Positions 11,475 to 23,432 are shown, counted from the stretch's first letter. The stretch is 64,000 bases of DNA from Anastrepha obliqua (GCF_027943255.1 NC_072897.1:25358044-25422043), one strand, 5' to 3'. Numbers and translations are program-made. The notes: generated from the letters alone by a model not told the origin.

Positions 11475-12415
11475 GGGTGATTTTTTAAGAGCTAAAGGAA
11501 AGCTAAAAAAAAACAACGTAAAATTCAAAAAAATGCATGAAAGGTTTATTTAAATCGTTAGTACAGTCCATATAATTTAATGTTTGAAGATTATTTCATG
11601 CAAATGTTGACCGCGACTGCGCGTCAAATGGTCCATCCGCTTAGTCCAATTTTGGCATACTCTTTCCAATGTTTCGGCCGGAATCTCACATATAAATGCT
11701 TTAATGTTGTCTTCCAATGCGTTAATTGAAGCAGGCTTGTCTGAATAGACATGAGCTTTAACATAGCCCCACAAAAAATAATCTAAAGGCGTTATATCGC
11801 ACGATCTGGGTGGCCAATTGACAGGTCCAGACCGTGAAATAAAATGTTCACCGAACTCGCCTCTCAACAAGTCCATTGTTGTGCGTGCTGTGTGGCATGT
11901 GGCACCGTCTTGCTGAAACCACATGTCATGCAAGTCAAGCTCTTGCATTTTGGGCAAAAAAAAGTTGGACATCATTTCACGGTAGCACTCATCATTCACA
12001 GTCACGTTACGATTCGCAGCATCTTTGAAGAAATACGGTCCAATGATACCTCCATCCCATGAACCGCACCAAAATGTGACCTTTTCTGGATACATTGGTA
12101 GCTCTTGCAATTCTTCTGGCTGATCTTCACTCGAAAATCGACAATTCTGCTTATTTACGTACCCATTGATCCAAAAATGAGCTTCGCTGCTGAACACAAT
12201 TTTTCGATAAAAAAGTGGATCTTAAACTTTCTCAACAGAACACTCATTTTTATAATAAAATTCAATGATTTGCAAGCGTTGTTCGTTTGTAAGACGATTC
12301 ATGGTTAAGTTATAGACCAAACTGAAGATGTTTGACAGTGAAACGAAACACGAAACGTGCGTCAGCTGTTTAAACAAACAGATAAACTAAAAGATAATAG
12401 CTAAAAATCACCATT
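11475..12415 (-). mobile_element. DD41D (rosa-type) mariner, deleted copy 1, inside LTR
   Basis: About 940 bp with short terminal inverted repeats GGTGATTTTT..AGCTA at both ends, near TA dinucleotides. The terminal 2-4 bases are not symmetrical. The transposase reads on the minus strand. The same element sits at the same LTR position in every junction (37555, 57638, and a remnant ending near 61303), so it was inserted once and then copied with the LTR. Confidence 0.8.
11577..12302 (-). pseudogene. DD41D mariner transposase, internally deleted, first Asp lost
   Basis: The frame begins at ATG 12302 ([18 protein letters not shown]), runs 26 codons to a stop, then jumps to YRKIVFSSEAHFW. Most of the DNA-binding domain, about 120 residues, is missing. 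The catalytic domain (206 residues, ending HEIIFKH at 11577) retains WFQQDGATCHTAR and PPRSCDITPLDYFLWG. There are 41 residues between the Asp of QQDGA and that of PLD, matching the rosa group, first described from Ceratitis rosa. The first catalytic Asp, expected in SDEAHF, is Ser (SSEAHF). The protein cannot be active. Confidence 0.85.
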
Positions 12416-12662
12416 TACTACTGGTATATACCTTATATGTAGCTTCACTTTCCTATATTCCACTTGTTTCAATATAATAATTAGTTTTTAATACGGTAAT
12501 ATTCCACTTTCAAATAACCTTTAAGAAAAAGTCTCTCTTAACTTCTAACATGTATTTCTCATTATCATACTTTCACTCTAAGTTTGACTTCGTAAACGGC
12601 AAGTTGTATATCTCTTACATAAATATAAATAAAATAAATGATAAATATTGTGTTATCATTAC

Positions 12663-12672
12663 TGGCGCAGTC
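12663..12672 (+). other. Primer binding site of unit B (tRNA-Ser type)
   Basis: TGGCGCAGTC immediately follows (and overlaps by one T) the LTR end. It is complementary to the 3' ten bases of insect tRNA-Ser, the primer used by 17.6/297-type elements. Beyond ten bases the match ends (TACGG). Confidence 0.75.
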
Positions 12673-13760
12673 TACGGCAAACCAACGCATACCGCTTAGC
12701 TAAAGCTAATAAGAAAAAATAAAATAGAATTAAATAAAAAAGAGCAAAACGGGCAACTGAAATTCATTCATATATGTGCCTATAATTGTGCATAAAATAA
12801 TATAAAATTTAACCAAAAAATTAATTAATGTAAATTTGTGAAAAAAAAGATAACTGTAACGCTTACTCTCGCAAGAACAGCAATAAACACATAAAGTGAA
12901 ATCTGAATGAAGAGATTGACAGAGAAAAAAATGTTAATATATGTAACAAAACATTAACAGCGAGAGTACAAGAACAATTGAACAAGTGTTGAAATTGAGT
13001 AACAGCATAATCATGGCAGTGCAGCTGACGCTTTCCGATATCATCAAAGATGCTCAAACCATTCAAGTGTATAAAGAAGGCAACACCTACGCTTTATCAT
13101 CGTTCATAAGAGAAGTGGAGTCATACAATCACTACATATTATAAAACAAAGTCGCTTTTTCTGTCCCTATGTCCCCGTATACGCTTAAATCTTTAAAACT
13201 ACGCAACGGATTTTGATGCGGTTTTTTTTTAAAGATAGATTGATTGAAGAGGAAGGTTTATATCTATATAATGTGAAGAAATATATAAAGGGGGCGTGGC
13301 AATCGGTCAAAATGTGGCAAAAAAACATAATTTTTTTGTTTTCACGGCCATAAATCATAAACGAATTAACCAATTAAAATGAAACTTTCTTAGAGTTTAA
13401 CTTTGAAATATTTACTTTCGTTCTGCATCAAAAAAAAATTGATATATTTGTTATTTAACCAAAATTGTTTAAACAAAAGCAGCTCTTTTTCCAAAAAAAG
13501 CTGTTTGTGTGTTTGTTTGCTGTCAACCGAATGAAGCAACATGCGTTAAGCGATAATCTCACCACACCTCATTAATGTTGAATTACATCGTATGGTGACG
13601 TATGTATGTATGTATTTACGAATCGCTCGCATTATTTCATTTCGGACGTATGTACATATGTATCTATGTATGTACTGAATTCCATGTAATTATATGCACA
13701 TACAATTTTACAGCGAAATAAAACGCTATTTTCACGTTCTATATTAGTAAATCGCACATA

Positions 13761-15400
13761 CAGTATGCAAAGTTCGTATTAGTACACCCTATTACAAATA
13801 AAAATACCACGTATATTTTCAAATTTACTTTAAAGCAATTGATTTCAATCGTAGTGCGGTATTGTATAATTCATAAAAAAATAGAATAATAACAAAAACT
13901 CCGAAACATTTGCATAGAATTAAAAAAAAAATGGCTTTAGTAGCAGTGTAGCTATTTCTACTGCAGGCAAAATTCGTATTAGTACACTTAGTATGCGTTG
14001 AATTTGTAAACAATTTGTTGGTATTTACCTTTATTTTCGAAACGATTCAATGTTTAACCTTGGGCAGTTGCGTTTTAGTAGCCATTTGTTCAAGTTCGCG
14101 GAGTTAGCTTGCAATGTCGCCAAAGTCAAACGAAACTAGGAGATTAATAATAAATATGAACAAAAACGGAAAGTCTTTACGCGAAATTGCGAGAACATTG
14201 CAGAAAAGTGTGTCTACAATACAAAACTTAGTCAAAATTTTTAGAAGCAGTGGAAGGATTGACAAAAAGCTTCGAAATGTGAACAGGGCAAAGCTTGGGC
14301 AGAGGCACAAGACTTATTTGAAACGCCTTATGAGAAAAGACCCCACCGTCAGTGGAGTTTCACTAGCTGCAGAACTAGAAAAATACTTTTCTATCAAAGT
14401 TACACCTCAAGCGCAGTTATGTAAAAAAATTGGGATTTAGAAGCAGAACTGCGGTTAGAAAACCGTATGTAAGCTCAGTCAATAGAAGAAAGCGTGTTAT
14501 ATTCGCCAGGCAATATTTAAACAAAAATATGCGGTTTTGGAAAAGGGTAATTTTTTCAGACGAGTGTGAATTTAATATAAAAATGTCCGATGGACGCATA
14601 AAAATTTGGAGAGAGTGTAATACTGGCCTTCAAAAACGAAATCTGCAGTCTTCTTTCAAGCACGGTGGTGGTTCTCTGATGGTATGGGGATGTTTCGGGG
14701 CAAACGGAGTAGGAAAGTTGCATTTTATTGATGGAATTATGACTGCGAGGCAATATATTGATATTTTAAAAAAGAATCTGCGCAAAGGTGCCAAAAAATT
14801 GGGTTGCAAAAAAAAAATATATATTCCAACAAGATAACGACCCTAAGCACACGGCGTTGGATACAAGGTTATGGATGCTTTATAACTGTCCAAATTATCT
14901 CAAAACACCACCACAAAGCCCGGATATTAATCCCATAGAAACTGTATGGTCGATTTTCAAAAAGCAGCTGGAACATCATCAAATAAGGAACCGAGAACAT
15001 TTAAAAAAAGTCCTCAAATCATAGTGGAAGAAGATTTCTCCAAATCTCACAAAAAAATTGGTGGAATCTATGCCGAAGAGATTGTCTGCTGTTCTAAGGC
15101 AACGAGGGTATCCTACAAAATATTAATTTTCTGAACTATTTTTTATTTACTCTTTAAATCATTAAAAATACATGTGTACTAATACGAATTTTGCTTCTGT
15201 GAAAAGTGTTCATTTTTTTCTTTCTTATTTTTTTTTTTTGCATTTCAATACACTTTGTGAGCGGTTTTTTTATTTGGCCTTATTTTAGTTAATTATCTAT
15301 AAAATAAAACGGTTTGAAGCATTTGTTTTAAAATTAATTTGAAAATATACGTGGTTTTTTTATTTATTAGGGGGTGTACTAATACGAATTTTGCATACTG
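13761..15400 (+). mobile_element. Tc1-type transposon with IR/DR ends
   Basis: A 1640 bp element flanked by TA (13759-13760, 15401-15402). The terminal inverted repeats begin CAGTATGCAAA and match at 28 of 29 bases. A second copy of the core GCAAAATTCGTATTAGTACA lies about 205 bp inside each end (13967-13987 and, inverted, 15174-15194). Paired outer and inner repeats (IR/DR) are known from Minos, Paris, Tc3-like and Sleeping Beauty-like elements, where they are transposase binding sites. Confidence 0.9.
14114..15126 (+). pseudogene. Tc1-like DD34E transposase, frameshifted
   Basis: ATG 14114 opens a paired helix-turn-helix DNA-binding region (GKSLREIARTLQKSVSTIQN). A frameshift near 14425-14440 passes to the catalytic domain: VIFSDECEFNI (first Asp), SLMVWGCFGANG, then a second shift in an A-run near 14808 before FQQDNDPKHTA (second Asp) and PPQSPDINPIETVW (Glu). 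A TAG at 15022-15024 precedes the normal C-terminal segment (WKKISPNLTKKLVESMP), which ends at 15126. All three catalytic residues are present, so inactivation is by two frameshifts and one stop only. Confidence 0.87.
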
Positions 15401-15675
15401 TAATTAAAATATAGTTTTTGAATAGTTTTTATTGATTCGGAGCGCGTTTAGCTTGCTATCGATTCCATACAATAACATTTTTTGTCATTTACTTTTTACG
15501 ACAACTAATAGCTTATTTTCGAAGCGATTTCAACAAATAGGTACAACATTAATCCTTATCCAATTAAATACCTTAAATACATTGTTGTTTTCATATAGAT
15601 CTATGTATATGGCTCTTTACAGCATATAATTAAAAACAATATTTTTCAAGATATTACATCAGTAGTTAGTATCTA

Positions 15676-16881
15676 CCGGAAAAATTGCGTTAGCTGTTGC
15701 GTCATCCGGCATTGCCGCTACTCCTTTGGAAGGAGGCCGAACCGCACACTCTACATTCAAGCTCCCGCTGAAAATCGCAACCGATGATGATAACAGCGTC
15801 TGTAGTGTTTCTAGACAGAGCAATACAGGAAAATTGATGCGTGACTGCTCATTAATAGTCTGGGACGAAGCTATCATGTCAAACAAGACGTCTGTGGAAG
15901 CAGATGCCCGATTTGAGCAACAAAAATTCACCTATGGGTGGATGTATAATTCTGTTCTCAGGAGATTTCCGTCAAATCCTACCAGTTGTGACTCGAGGAA
16001 CACGTGCTGACGAAATAAATGCTTCGCTATAAAGATCCCACCTTTGGTCGCATGTCAATAAATTAGATCTTAAAACTAATATGAGGGTTTCGTCATCTTC
16101 ACGTGAGAACAGGCTATTTCCAGAGATCCTGCTAAAAGTTGGCAATGGAGAATTAACACAAAGTGAGGGAAGGATTAACCTAGAAAACCTTTGTGTTTTG
16201 ATAGACAACATCCAAGAGTTAGTCAACAATGTTTATCCTGACATTGATAACATAAGTTATAAGACAATATCTTGGTTTAAAGAAAGAGCTATTCTGTCAC
16301 CAACTAACGAACAAGTAGATAAAGTAAATAACTTGATTATTTCAAAGATTGATGCGCCGACGAAAATATACTACTCGGTCGATACTGTTCTCGATTTGGA
16401 AGAAGCTGTTCAATTTCCTACAGAATTTCTAAACTCTTTGAACCCGTCTGGACTCCCTCCTCACAAAATGGAGCTGAAAATAGGTTGTCCTGTTATTTTA
16501 TTAAGAAACCTAAGTCCACCTAAACTTTGCAATGGCACGCGTTTGCTGGTAAAATCACTGAAAACTTTCATAATAGAGTGCCCAATACTCACAGGATGTG
16601 GTACCGGAAAAGATGTATTGATTCCCCGAATCCCTCTGATACCATCGGATCTACCACTCCAATTTAAACGCTTACAATTTCCGGTAAAGACATCTTTTGC
16701 AATGACCATTAATAAATCTCAGGGTCAAACCTTCAACGTTGCAGGCTTAGATTTGAGTGTTGACTGTTTTTCACATGGCCAACTGTATGTCGCTCTTTCA
16801 AGAGTAACCTCTAGAGAAAACATGTTTGTATTGTCTAATGACAAGAAGGCTATGAACGTTGTATATAAAGACATTCTGTAA
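15676..16881 (+). pseudogene. Helitron Pif1-like helicase, C-terminal part
   Basis: Helicase of the RepHel protein, which unwinds DNA during rolling-circle transposition. The remnant begins KIALAVASSGIAATPLEGG, just downstream of the Walker A motif, and includes SLIVWDEA (Walker B), then a frameshift near 15920-16020. The next open frame (16081-16881) covers LSPTNEQVDKVNN, GLPPHKMELKIGCPVILLRN, FAMTINKSQGQTFN and GQLYVALSRV, the conserved C-terminal helicase motifs. The N-terminal zinc-finger and HUH nuclease parts are absent. Confidence 0.87.
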
Positions 16882-17344
16882 TATAGTAATTGTTGTAAAA
16901 ATAAAATAAATACATATGTAAAAATGCAAAAAGTTAATATGCAAAAATGTAGGGTATGAATTTAGATATCCCAAAAATAGCAGGAAATCTTCATGCTATA
17001 AAGAAAGGGGAATTGTTTTACTCCAAATTTAACGCGGGCGGGCCACGGCCAGTAATGAATAAGCCAAAACTACTGGATCGATTTTAATCATTTTTTCAGT
17101 GAGTGACATAGGGTATATATTTTATACCCGTGCGAAGCAGGACGGGTTGCTAGTTGAGTATAAACCTCTCCGTGTTGATAAGTTTATTTACGCATTTTTC
17201 TAAATACTATTGATACAAATAAAGCATTGGCCATTGTAAATTCTAAAGTAACAAATATTCGAGACGCATTTCAGATATTAGAAGAGAACTACTTGGTTCG
17301 AAATGCGAATAAAGCAAATTTAAGAGATGTTATACATTTTAATG

Positions 17345-17659
17345 GCGGCCGCCGTAGCCGAATGGGTTGGTGCGTGATTACCATTCGGAATTCACAGAGA
17401 GGTCGTTAGTTCGAATCTCGGTGAAAGCAAAATTAATAAAAACATTTTTCTAATAGCGGTCGCCCCTCGGCAGGCAATGGCAAACCTCCGAGTGTATTTC
17501 TGCCATGAAAAAGCTCCTCATAAAAATATCTGCCGTTCGGAATCGGCTTGAAACTGTAGGTCCCTCCATTTGTGGAACAACATCAAGACGCACACCACAA
17601 ATAGGAGGAGGAGCTCGGCCAAACACCTAACAGAAGTGTACGCGCCAATTATTTATTTA
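17345..17659 (+). mobile_element. tRNA-derived SINE
   Basis: A 315 bp element with a perfect 15 bp target duplication TTATACATTTTAATG (17330-17344 and 17660-17674). The 5' part looks like a tRNA: an A box (TAGCCGAATGGG, 17355-17366) and a B box (GTTCGAATCTC, 17409-17419), the internal RNA polymerase III promoter. A body of unrelated sequence (17430-17640) follows, with a short ATTT-repeat tail. The body is free of ORFs. It probably depends on a LINE partner for movement. Confidence 0.9.
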
Positions 17660-18119
17660 TTATACATTTTAATGTAAGTAAATGTAATGAATATTCGCAA
17701 TATCCAAGTTCAATGGTACCATTATTTTCAGCACCAACCCAATTTTGTAGTAAACCATTTCCTAATTCGCACCCTCGTAATAATAATAATAACTATGGTA
17801 ACAATTCGCGTAGATTTTCGAACTATCATAATAATAATAATAATACTCATCCAACTTAATTTAAACCTTCTCAAATGAGAAACAATTTTACAATAGTAAT
17901 AGAAATAATTTAGCACGAGCTTCTTCTGCTCAATATCATACTTACAGTAACAATAATAATATGTCGCCAATGGAAATTGATCATTTGCAAGCAGATGCAC
18001 AGTATGGTTGTTGTGTTCACAATACAGATGACAATGTAAGTTTTTTTACAACAGCCTCAAAAAACCATTACCATTGATTGAACTAACTATTGACAGAGAA
18101 TGTCAATGCAATGAGAAGG

Positions 18120-19072
18120 AGCAAATGTTAAATGAGCTTTTTTCGAGTTCTAATTTGTAGATTCATAATAAGGTAATTTCAAATTCAACTTTGCTCACTA
18201 GTGGGGAATTGGAGATATTTACCACGCGAGTGACGCGAGTGGAGGGTTTCTATATTTACTTACCACGCTAGGACAGGAATTCAGATTTTTTCTGCGTTTA
18301 CCAAACTACTGAGGAAGTTCATAAGATTTTTCGGCACACTACTATGGAAATCGACTTATTTCATGCCCACAGCGAAGCGAATAAATTTGCGATTAAGGAG
18401 GCCGCGCGGCAGTTAATTTGTGGTGCAGAAGCTAAAGTCGGCGAAATTATTCGTTTTGTTTTTTGGCACGTATTTAATTCAGGTTCAAGTCCTGAAGTCA
18501 TATTTTTTTTCTGGCACATTTGTAAAATTTTCGAGTTTATTTTAATTAAAATTTCTTTAAAATACTGTTTTTTTTGTATTTCATAAATGGAAATTTCTTT
18601 TCGCTATAAAATAGTTCATACTGGATATGACCTGATTTTTATATAAATCAATCAAAACTGATAATATGTACATATGTCTTTAATCTCTTTCATCAAATCC
18701 AAATTATATTGATTAGAAAATATCATTCTAATATCCGTCCAGAAAGTCAAACGCGCATACACAGATAAATATGCATATAATTACGCATACAAACTTTCAA
18801 CTAACGCAGAATATGTGCATATAAAACTGCGAATCGAATAAATGAGTGATTTAGAAAAGTTCATTAGCAATTATAGTTTAGCGCAATCATGAAAGACGTG
18901 TTGTGTATGCAGTACATCGTCCCATATTTGACTCAGGTTCAAGTACTGTACACAGTTTTTTGTTCGATATTTTTATTACATTTTTTATATTTGGTTTAAT
19001 TAGAATTGATTTAAAATAGTGTATTCAGGTTTTTCTAATACCTGTTATTCAGAAATTTATTTTCTATATAAC
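18120..19072. other. Left interior of hAT-like element, non-coding
   Basis: No convincing ORF. Two diverged modules recur, each with a B-box-like match (GGTTCAAGTCC at 18482-18492; GGTTCAAGTAC at 18936-18946) followed by a T-rich stretch and AT-rich sequence. The first is a full match to the polymerase III B-box consensus GGTTCRANTCC; no matching A box is clear. Confidence 0.45.
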
Positions 19073-19260
19073 TGTTGCTTTGAGTACGCTTTATTCAATT
19101 GATAGAAAAAATTAACAAGAAAACGGAAGTGCGGAATATTGAATGTATGTTGAAAAAATATGTGACAGAATAAAAATGTTGAATAACTACAGAAATGATT
19201 TATAGATGGCGCAAAAAACTCCTAGATGAAATTGCTTCGCACTGTTGCATTTGTCCAACA
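19073..19260 (-). repeat. Copia 3' LTR
   Basis: 188 bp, identical base for base to 23449-23636. Starts TGTTG and ends CAACA. On the minus strand this is the 3' LTR; the polypurine tract CGAGGGGAGG (19261-19270, minus strand) directly abuts it. Confidence 0.95.
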
Positions 19261-19293
19261 CCTCCCCTCGAAGAATTTCGGATACGGCAACAA

Positions 19294-22200
19294 TCAATTC
19301 GCATCAACCATACCCAGATCTGTGATGCACCGGTAGTGTTTTTCGGCAGGTAATCCTTTTGTGAGCACATCTGCAGGCATATCTTCAGTTGGCATAAAAT
19401 TTAGTATGATATCGCCGTTTTGATGTTTTTCTCGTATGAAGTGGTGACGTACATCTATGTGCTTGGTTCGCGAGTGATAAGCGCTACTCTGCACTAACTT
19501 TTGTGCACTTTGGCTGTCGTTATATATTATAATTGAGCTATCCTTTAATCCGATTTCCTTTATAAGATTACGCAGGTATAAGGCCTCTCTTGTCGCTTCA
19601 CATAAAGCCATATACTCGGATTCAGTGCTCGACAGTGAAACAGTCCTCTGCTTGCGTGCCTCCCACGATATTGCAGCTCCAGCTAGTATAAAGGCGTAGC
19701 CGGAATAAGATCGCCTATCCGCCATGTTCGCGCCCCAATCTGCATCAGCAATTGCATATAATTTTTTATTTGATTCTTTGTAGAAAATGCCGTAGTTTGT
19801 TGTACCTTTTAAGTATCTTAAAACACGCTTAGCTGCCTTCCAATGAATTTCGGTGTAGTTCGAGTTGAATTGGCTCAAAAAATTAATGCTGAAAGCCAAG
19901 TCAGGACGCGTTGTAACAGCCAAATATAATAAGGCACCAATCACACTTTGATATGGATATTTTTTTATTTCAGTTTCATCACGTACAGCGGGTTTTTCTA
20001 GCTTAGTGTTGAATTCTAGTGGAGTTTTGGTTTGCAGTCCTCCATATTAAAACGTTTCAAAATTTGTTCTGCATATTCACGTTGATTCAGGAACACACTG
20101 TGTTTTTTGAGATCTTGGTGAAATTCTATGCCCAAACAAGTTTTTACTGGACCTATGTCCTTCATCTCAAAGCTTGCGGCAAGAGACTGTTTGATTTCAA
20201 TTAAGAGCGATTGATCATTTGTAGCTATTAATAAATCGTCCACGTAAACGGTAATCAGCGCAAGACTCGAATTCTTACGCATAATAAAAAGGCATGGATC
20301 ACATTTCGATGAATGAAATCCCATTTCACGTAATTTAGTTCTCAATTTCTGGTACCACTGAAAACCAGATTGTCTTAAGCCATAAAGCGATTTTCGCAAT
20401 TTGCATACGGGGTTCTTGTTTTCGGATAAAGCTGTCAACCATTTGTCTGCTATAGCTCGAATTTTACTAGCTTTTGGATCAGCTGTGTCCGGAATCTTAC
20501 CTGAGATGACCCTTTTGAGGATCACATCCATATATTCTGGTATTTGCATATAAACGCTTTCATCTAGATCACCATTCAAATAAGCAGTGATGACATCCAT
20601 TTGGTGTATCTGAAGATTCATTTCCGCTGTCAAAGCTGCCATTGTTCTGATTGTTGTCAATCGCGTGACTGGTGAATATGTGACGTTGAAATCCTCCCCT
20701 GGACGTTGCGAGCACCCGTTTGCTACGAGACGTGCCTTCTTCTTATTGCCCTCTTTTGTTCGAAAAAACAAATCGATTGCCATTCGCTTGATGGGTTGCT
20801 CCACGATGTCCCATGTTTCATTCGAAATCTGTGCAATGTACTCATTTTCAACAGCTATTTGCCATGCTGCTGCTTCGTCGCTGCCAAATGCCTCTTTTAG
20901 TGTCACTGGATCTTCACACGTTGCCATATTAACATATTCACAATCTTCAAAATCAGAGCTCGATTCTGACACACTGTCATTTGCTTGTTCCTTTGTGTTA
21001 CTGGCCGCCTTTTGATATATATTTCGAGGTCGTCCCCTTAAGCCAACTCTCATTAATCTTGGCCTACCTCTGCCGTATTTCGATTTCGAAGATGGAGAAG
21101 CATCTTCACTTTCACATTCACTGACTGATTTTTCAGCAATGTCTTCGCAACAAGTTTCGTTTCTAACCGCTTTCAACTCCAATTCTATTTCGAAATCTTT
21201 TTTCTCGTTATCAGATTTGTGAAACATTTCTTCGAAGAACTTGACATCGCGGCTCACCAGAATTTTTCGTTTTTCGGGAGACCAGAGTCGATAAGCTTTA
21301 GCCTCATTTGAATATCCCACTAAAATATACTCTTCAGATCGTGGGTCAAATTTACCGCTTTGGTTGCCTTTCATCGACACGTAACATTTGGCACCGAACG
21401 GTCTGAAATGAACAACTGTGGGGGTTTTCCCCGACCATAGTTCTAACGGTACCTCACTTTTAAGAACTTTAGTTGGACACCTATTCCTGATATAGTTCGC
21501 TGTGTTAATTGTTTCTGCCCAAAATGTCCCTGGTAGATTCGCCTGCGCCAACATGCATCTAGACATTTCCAAAAGCGTTCTATTTTTTCGTTCTGCGATG
21601 CCGTTTTGCTGTGGTGTATAAGGCGCACTCAACCGCCTCCTAATTCCACCATCGTCCAGATATTTTTGAAAGTTGCCGTTAATATATTCTAAGCCGTTGT
21701 CTGATTGGAGAAACTTTATTTTCTTTCCTGTGAATGTTTCGGCAGAATTTTTGAAAATTTTAAACATTGGCAGTACGTCAGATTTTCGTTTAATAAAATA
21801 AACTTCACTGTAACGAGAAAAATCGTCCGTGAATGTCACAAAATATTTCGCACCTGAGTGTGAGCAAACCCTCATAGGCCCACAGACATCAGTATGCACA
21901 ATTTCAAGCAGTTCTGTGGTACGCTGCTCACTTTGCTTAGGAAAGCTCTCTTGTGTTTGTTTTTGGCTAACACAAATCTCACAAGTCGCTAATTTTTCAT
22001 TGCTGTCAAAATTCATACCATGTACCATACCTGCGGCACGTTTTAAATCGATTTCATTGAGGTGACCCATACGAACATGCCAGGTGTTAAGTTTGATAGG
22101 CTTCGCTTCAGAAATATTTGCTGTCGGCTGTGAACTTTTAAGATAATATAACCCACCAATGCGTGTGGCAGTAAGTACTGGCTTACCTTTCTCTATAATT

Positions 22201-23333
22201 AGTGCTTTATCTCGCTTAAATATTACCTCAAATCCCTTTTCTGTAATTTTCGAGACTGAAAGTAAATTTGTTCTCAGATCTGGCACGTACATAACTTGTT
22301 CGAATTTTATCGGTGCTTCTTTCCCTTCTTCGTTGATAACAACCCTGACGTTGCCTATGCCAGCGATATTCGCTGTGTCGCTATTTGCCAAACTAAGTGT
22401 TTTGCTTATTTCTTTGAAATTAGTGAAGTTGTTTTTGTTGGAACTCATGTGAGAAGAACAACCACTATCCATACACCAATATTCGCTCGAATTCTTTAGC
22501 AAAAGAGCCGATTCGAACAACATTGATTTTTCGATCTTTTCTTCAGTAGCGTGACGTGCATTCCAGTTGGAAGTTTTGTTATTTTGTTTTGATCGACAAT
22601 TTCGCGATATATGACCAACCTCGCCGCATTTATAACAAGTTCTATGTTCCACCAATTTTGGCACAGAATTTCCTTTTCGTTTATAGTTGCTGCTAGCATT
22701 GCCGGTTTGCTTGTGAATATTTTTAAATTTTGGTTGAACATTGAATACGTTCTGTTCCGCAGCTGCCTCCTTTGCTTTTCGCGATTGTTCTTCCTCCAGT
22801 ATCTTTACACGAAGAACATCCGGCTTGGGGAGTTCATCACGTGTTTCCAAGGCACATCGAAAAGTCTCGAAGGAATCAGGCAAACTATAAAGAAGCAAAA
22901 TTGTTAAAAGATCATCACCCACAGTAACGTTTATTTCTTTTAGCGTAGTCACGGCATGGAAAAACTCATTTAAATGTTCACGGATGTTATCTCCTTCCTT
23001 CATTCGCGCGAGGGCTATACGTTTCAGGAGTGTTGCTTTTCTTGCAGGACCTTTTGATTGAAAAGTAGACTCCAATTTCCTCCACATATCATACGACGTT
23101 TCACATTCGGAAATCAAACCTAATTCCGAGGAAGATATTGCAAGCGTTATATCAGCACACGCCTTTTGATCGAACTCTTTCCACTTTGTTGCATTTTCGC
23201 CGGTTGGGCAGGCTTTCTCTCCCGATGCGTAGCTCCACAGGTCAGCCTTTATCAGAATAGCACGCATGTGCAATTTCCAGCTATCATAATTATCCGCGTT
23301 TAGCGGATCAATCCTTATAGAGGTGCCAGCCAT
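19294..23333 (-). pseudogene. Copia gag-pol polyprotein with one frameshift
   Basis: Single polyprotein from ATG 23333. Gag with MAGTSIRIDPLNADNYDSW and knuckle CYKCGEVGHISRNC (near residue 235); protease WCMDSGCSSHM; integrase with zinc residues near CEICVSQK, then HTDVCGP, SDNGLEYI and GIAERKNR; RT with GCSQRPGEDF, QMDVITAYLNGDL and YVDDLLIA; RNase H with ADADWGAN and a C-terminus at 19294. The frame stops at 20016 after EDCKPKLH. It continues -1 from the A-run at 20025-20028, so one base is missing there. Given identical LTRs, this is a fresh mutation or a homopolymer sequencing error. Confidence 0.92.
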
Positions 23334-23432
23334 AGTTTTTTAAACGGTCGGGCTATTTTCTAATTGAACTATCTGTCCCGATAGTTTTATCCAACGTAAT
23401 TGAAAACATTTTTATTTATTTTTTGATTTCGT

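Larger units (their letters stand above)
11427..12663 (+). repeat. LTR shared by units A and B, with mariner inside
   Basis: The proposed LTR starts AGTAA and ends TTACT (inverted termini) directly at the primer site. Minus the mariner it is about 300 bp. The end is fixed by the primer site at 12663 and by the identical position in three other copies; the start is less certain because no clear polypurine tract precedes it. The mariner lies in the upstream (U3-like) part; the downstream part is AT-rich and has AATAAA-like motifs near 12625-12640. Confidence 0.65.
13121..17153 (+). mobile_element. Helitron with C-terminal helicase remnant
   Basis: The 3' end has a hairpin (ACCCGT..ACGGGT, 17126-17147) followed by CTAG (17150-17153), with host T next. 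The 5' end begins TCATACAATCACTACATATT, with the start uncertain by a few bases. Only the end of the Pif1-like helicase remains (15676-16881); the Rep/HUH nuclease is absent, so it is non-autonomous. It hosts a Tc1-type element at 13761-15400. The 5' flank is G, not the canonical A, and the host has lost 252 bp, so the left edge was probably trimmed by a later deletion. Confidence 0.8.
13013..18093 (+). pseudogene. gag of unit B, interrupted by Helitron and SINE
   Basis: Starts at ATG 13013 and keeps only about 36 codons before the Helitron at 13121. It resumes at 17154 at the position matching unit A base 644, so 252 bp of gag is lost at this insertion. The resumed part contains a TAA-bearing frame, the SINE at 17345, and the Asn-rich tail (17775-17860). 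The hAT-like block begins at 18094, just upstream of the protease region. Confidence 0.7.

Noticed and set aside
11577..12197. The 206-codon mariner frame as an intact domesticated gene.
   Set aside because: It lacks the DNA-binding domain and the first catalytic Asp, has the usual mariner start 100 bp upstream with a stop, and is copied only as part of the LTR.
17345..17430. A functional tRNA gene.
   Set aside because: The A and B boxes are present, but the acceptor stem does not pair and the unit continues into a SINE body with a target duplication.
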